Translations under genes and position numbers: made by a program | NCBI RefSeq assembly: GCF_022842145.1 | Contig: NZ_JALHQD010000002.1 | Location: forward strand, 124,001-188,000 | Direction of reading: 5' to 3' | DNA: 64,000 nt | From: Tabrizicola sp. | GTDB taxonomy: Bacteria > Pseudomonadota > Alphaproteobacteria > Rhodobacterales > Rhodobacteraceae | Notes under the pieces: model-generated | Databases searched by the model: none | What the model was told of the DNA's origin: nothing | Seen by the model: the letters and a program-made list of their open reading frames with translations, nothing else | Part shown: positions 62,743 through 64,000 of the stretch, piece by piece | How the letters are laid out: the number at the start of each line of letters is the position of its first letter | Position numbering within the stretch: position 1 is the first letter of the stretch

Positions 62743-64000
62743 TTACGCGGGCGCGGCGTCGTCGAGGCGCAACTGCACCCGGGTGCGGCCGTTCCAGTGG
62801 TTCAGTTCCAGCTTTCCGGCCAGATGGAAACGCCGGTGGCCCGCGCCTTCCAGAGTGGTGCCGAGCGGGCCGTCGAAGGCCCCGAACGCGATGGCGTCCA
62901 GCGGCGGACCCGAGCCGTCGGAGACCGCGATCTTCAGATGGCTTTCCCCGATCCGGCGACAGGTGACGGCGGCGTTGGCGAAGGCAAAGCGCGGGGCCGG
63001 GGCGGCCTGACCGAAGGGGCCGGCGTTCTCGATCTCCTCCAGGAGCTGGACCGTCGCGGCGGAGGTGGCGAGAAGGCCGTCGATCCTGAGGTCGCGGGGG
63101 CCGGACACCGCTGCACCCTGACGGGCAAGGAGGTCACCGAGGCGGGCCATTGCCGGGTCCAGTTGCGCGCGGGTCAGGGTCAGCCCGGCGGCCATCTTGT
63201 GCCCGCCGCCCTTCTGGATCAGCCCTTCGGCCGCGATGCGCTGGATCGCGGCGCCAAGGTCGACGCCGGGGATCGACCGGGCCGATCCCTTGCCGATATC
63301 GCCCTCGAAGCCGATGACGACCGAGGGGCGGTTCGCGGCCTCTTTCAGGCGGGCCGCAACGATGCCGACGACGCCGGGGTGCCAGCCTTCGGCGGCGGCC
63401 CAGACGAGGGGGCCCTCCAGGCCACGGGCCTCGGCCTGGGCAAGGGCCTCTTCGCGGACGCGTTCGGTGATCTCGCGGCGTTCGGTGTTCAGCTGGTCAA
63501 GCCGGGCGGCGATGCGGGAGGCTTCCATTTCGTCGTCGGTGGCCAGAAGCCGCGCGCCGAGGTCGGCTTGGCCGATGCGGCCACCGGCGTTGACGCGGGG
63601 ACCGAGGAGGAACCCCAGCGAATAGCAGGTCGGGGCCTGGTCCATCCGGGCGATGTCGGCCAGTGCGCGCAGGCCGGGGCGGTCGCGGCGGGCCATGATT
63701 TTCAGGCCCTGGCGGACAAAGGCGCGGTTGACGCCGGTCAGGGGGGCGACGTCGGCGACGGTGGCGAGTGCTACGAGGTCAAGGAGAGCCATCAGGTCGG
63801 GGACGGTCTGGCCCTGGGCCTTCAGGCGGCGGTTGGCCTCGACCAGGACGAGGAAGACCACTCCGGCGGCGCAGAGATGGGCGAGGGAGCCGTCCTCGTC
63901 CTGCCGGTTCGGGTTCACGACGGCAAGGGCTGCGGGAAGGGTTTCCAGGGCAAGGTGGTGGTCGAGGATCACGACGTCGGCCCCCTTGGCCGCCGCGATG
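62743..64000 (-). CDS. recJ: Single-stranded-DNA exonuclease RecJ, 3' part
   Basis: The gene runs out of the window at 64000, so only the C-terminal 419 residues are visible. DHH motif in VVILDHHLALE near the visible start, then VNPNRQDEDGSLAHLCAAGVVF (split), the DHHA1 nucleic-acid domain with GWHPGVVGIVAARL and SARSIPGVDLGAAI, KGGGHKMAAGLTL, and an OB-fold end with the WNGRTRVQLRLDD segment. RecJ is the 5'-3' ssDNA exonuclease for recombination and mismatch repair. A tRNA-Glu gene follows 61 bp after its stop. Confidence 0.95.
   Translation of the reverse strand, partial: IAAAKGADVVILDHHLALETLPAALAVVNPNRQDEDGSLAHLCAAGVVFLVLVEANRRLKAQGQTVPDLMALLDLVALATVADVAPLTGVNRAFVRQGLKIMARRDRPGLRALADIARMDQAPTCYSLGFLLGPRVNAGGRIGQADLGARLLATDDEMEASRIAARLDQLNTERREITERVREEALAQAEARGLEGPLVWAAAEGWHPGVVGIVAARLKEAANRPSVVIGFEGDIGKGSARSIPGVDLGAAIQRIAAEGLIQKGGGHKMAAGLTLTRAQLDPAMARLGDLLARQGAAVSGPRDLRIDGLLATSAATVQLLEEIENAGPFGQAAPAPRFAFANAAVTCRRIGESHLKIAVSDGSGPPLDAIAFGAFDGPLGTTLEGAGHRRFHLAGKLELNHWNGRTRVQLRLDDAAPA

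Overview
The window is about 64 kb of GC-rich DNA with tightly packed genes, frequent 1-8 nt start/stop overlaps and GTG/TTG starts. Gene content points to an alphaproteobacterium of the Rhodobacteraceae (Rhodobacter/Gemmobacter/Tabrizicola-like). Markers are a tad locus with short GAVTVDW-type Flp pilins, OxyR/KatG, HWE-type signalling, DUF3572, a single LolC/E-type permease and a non-pyrrolysine MttB. This is family-level inference; genus cannot be read from the sequence. The content looks chromosomal and mostly core. I see no phage, integrase, transposase or CRISPR array. Bases 1-125 hold no gene I can support.

Layout. (1) 126-4093: RraB-like RNase E inhibitor, guanine deaminase, Mg2+ transporter MgtE and 5-formyl-THF cyclo-ligase. 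(2) 4127-16694, all minus strand: a tight-adherence (Tad/Flp) pilus locus. In transcription order it holds two tandem flp pilins, cpaB, cpaC secretin, an OmpA lipoprotein, cpaE/tadZ, tadA, tadB, tadC, two TPR lipoproteins (tadD type), prepilin peptidase and an AAA+ ATPase. Hairpin terminators after each pilin and after cpaB split it into units of different dosage. tadE/F/G pseudopilins are not in the window. (3) 17036-23441: lytic transglycosylase, acetyltransferase, ketone-body CoA transferase scoAB with a divergent PAS-LuxR regulator and a TACGTA-type operator, an unknown alpha-helical protein, tRNA-Leu, and an HWE kinase/receiver pair. (4) 23633-31063: katG/oxyR, dipeptidase, a copper-chaperone cluster, TrmO, an FAD oxidoreductase and a tiny membrane protein. 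(5) 31463-40202: metG, cytochrome b561-YceI, SDR, an ImuA-like protein, aldo/keto reductase, a Cys-rich lipoprotein plus lipocalin, and an XRE regulator facing a desaturase.

(6) 40122-49787: NUDIX, DUF983, a four-gene EF-hand/ECF-sigma/membrane/CnrX-like set, a PleD-type diguanylate cyclase, HAD phosphatase, MttB homologue, DoxX, and ArsR with two tandem SRPBCC proteins. (7) 49879-57232: lipoprotein, Lol ABC transporter, cytochrome c, GNAT, DUF4153 membrane protein, and an H-NOX-like protein with a diguanylate cyclase. (8) 57283-64000: YnjB-type ABC importer, two identical tRNA-Glu genes flanking an MltB-like transglycosylase, and the 3' part of recJ.

The least explained structure is intergenic. 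One family of hairpin elements (cores GACTTCGTC / CTCCTCGC) sits at 20201, 38171, 52810/52926 and 60117/60212, usually touching a stop codon. A second composite element occurs at 445-719 and 47458-47772; its 57-nt first part keeps the same length and the same outer stem while the inner stem changes in a compensatory way. The best protein-level leads are an H-NOX-like sensor that seems to lack the heme-ligand histidine yet stays paired with a cyclase, and Flp pilins with Asp-Trp where Glu-Tyr is expected.
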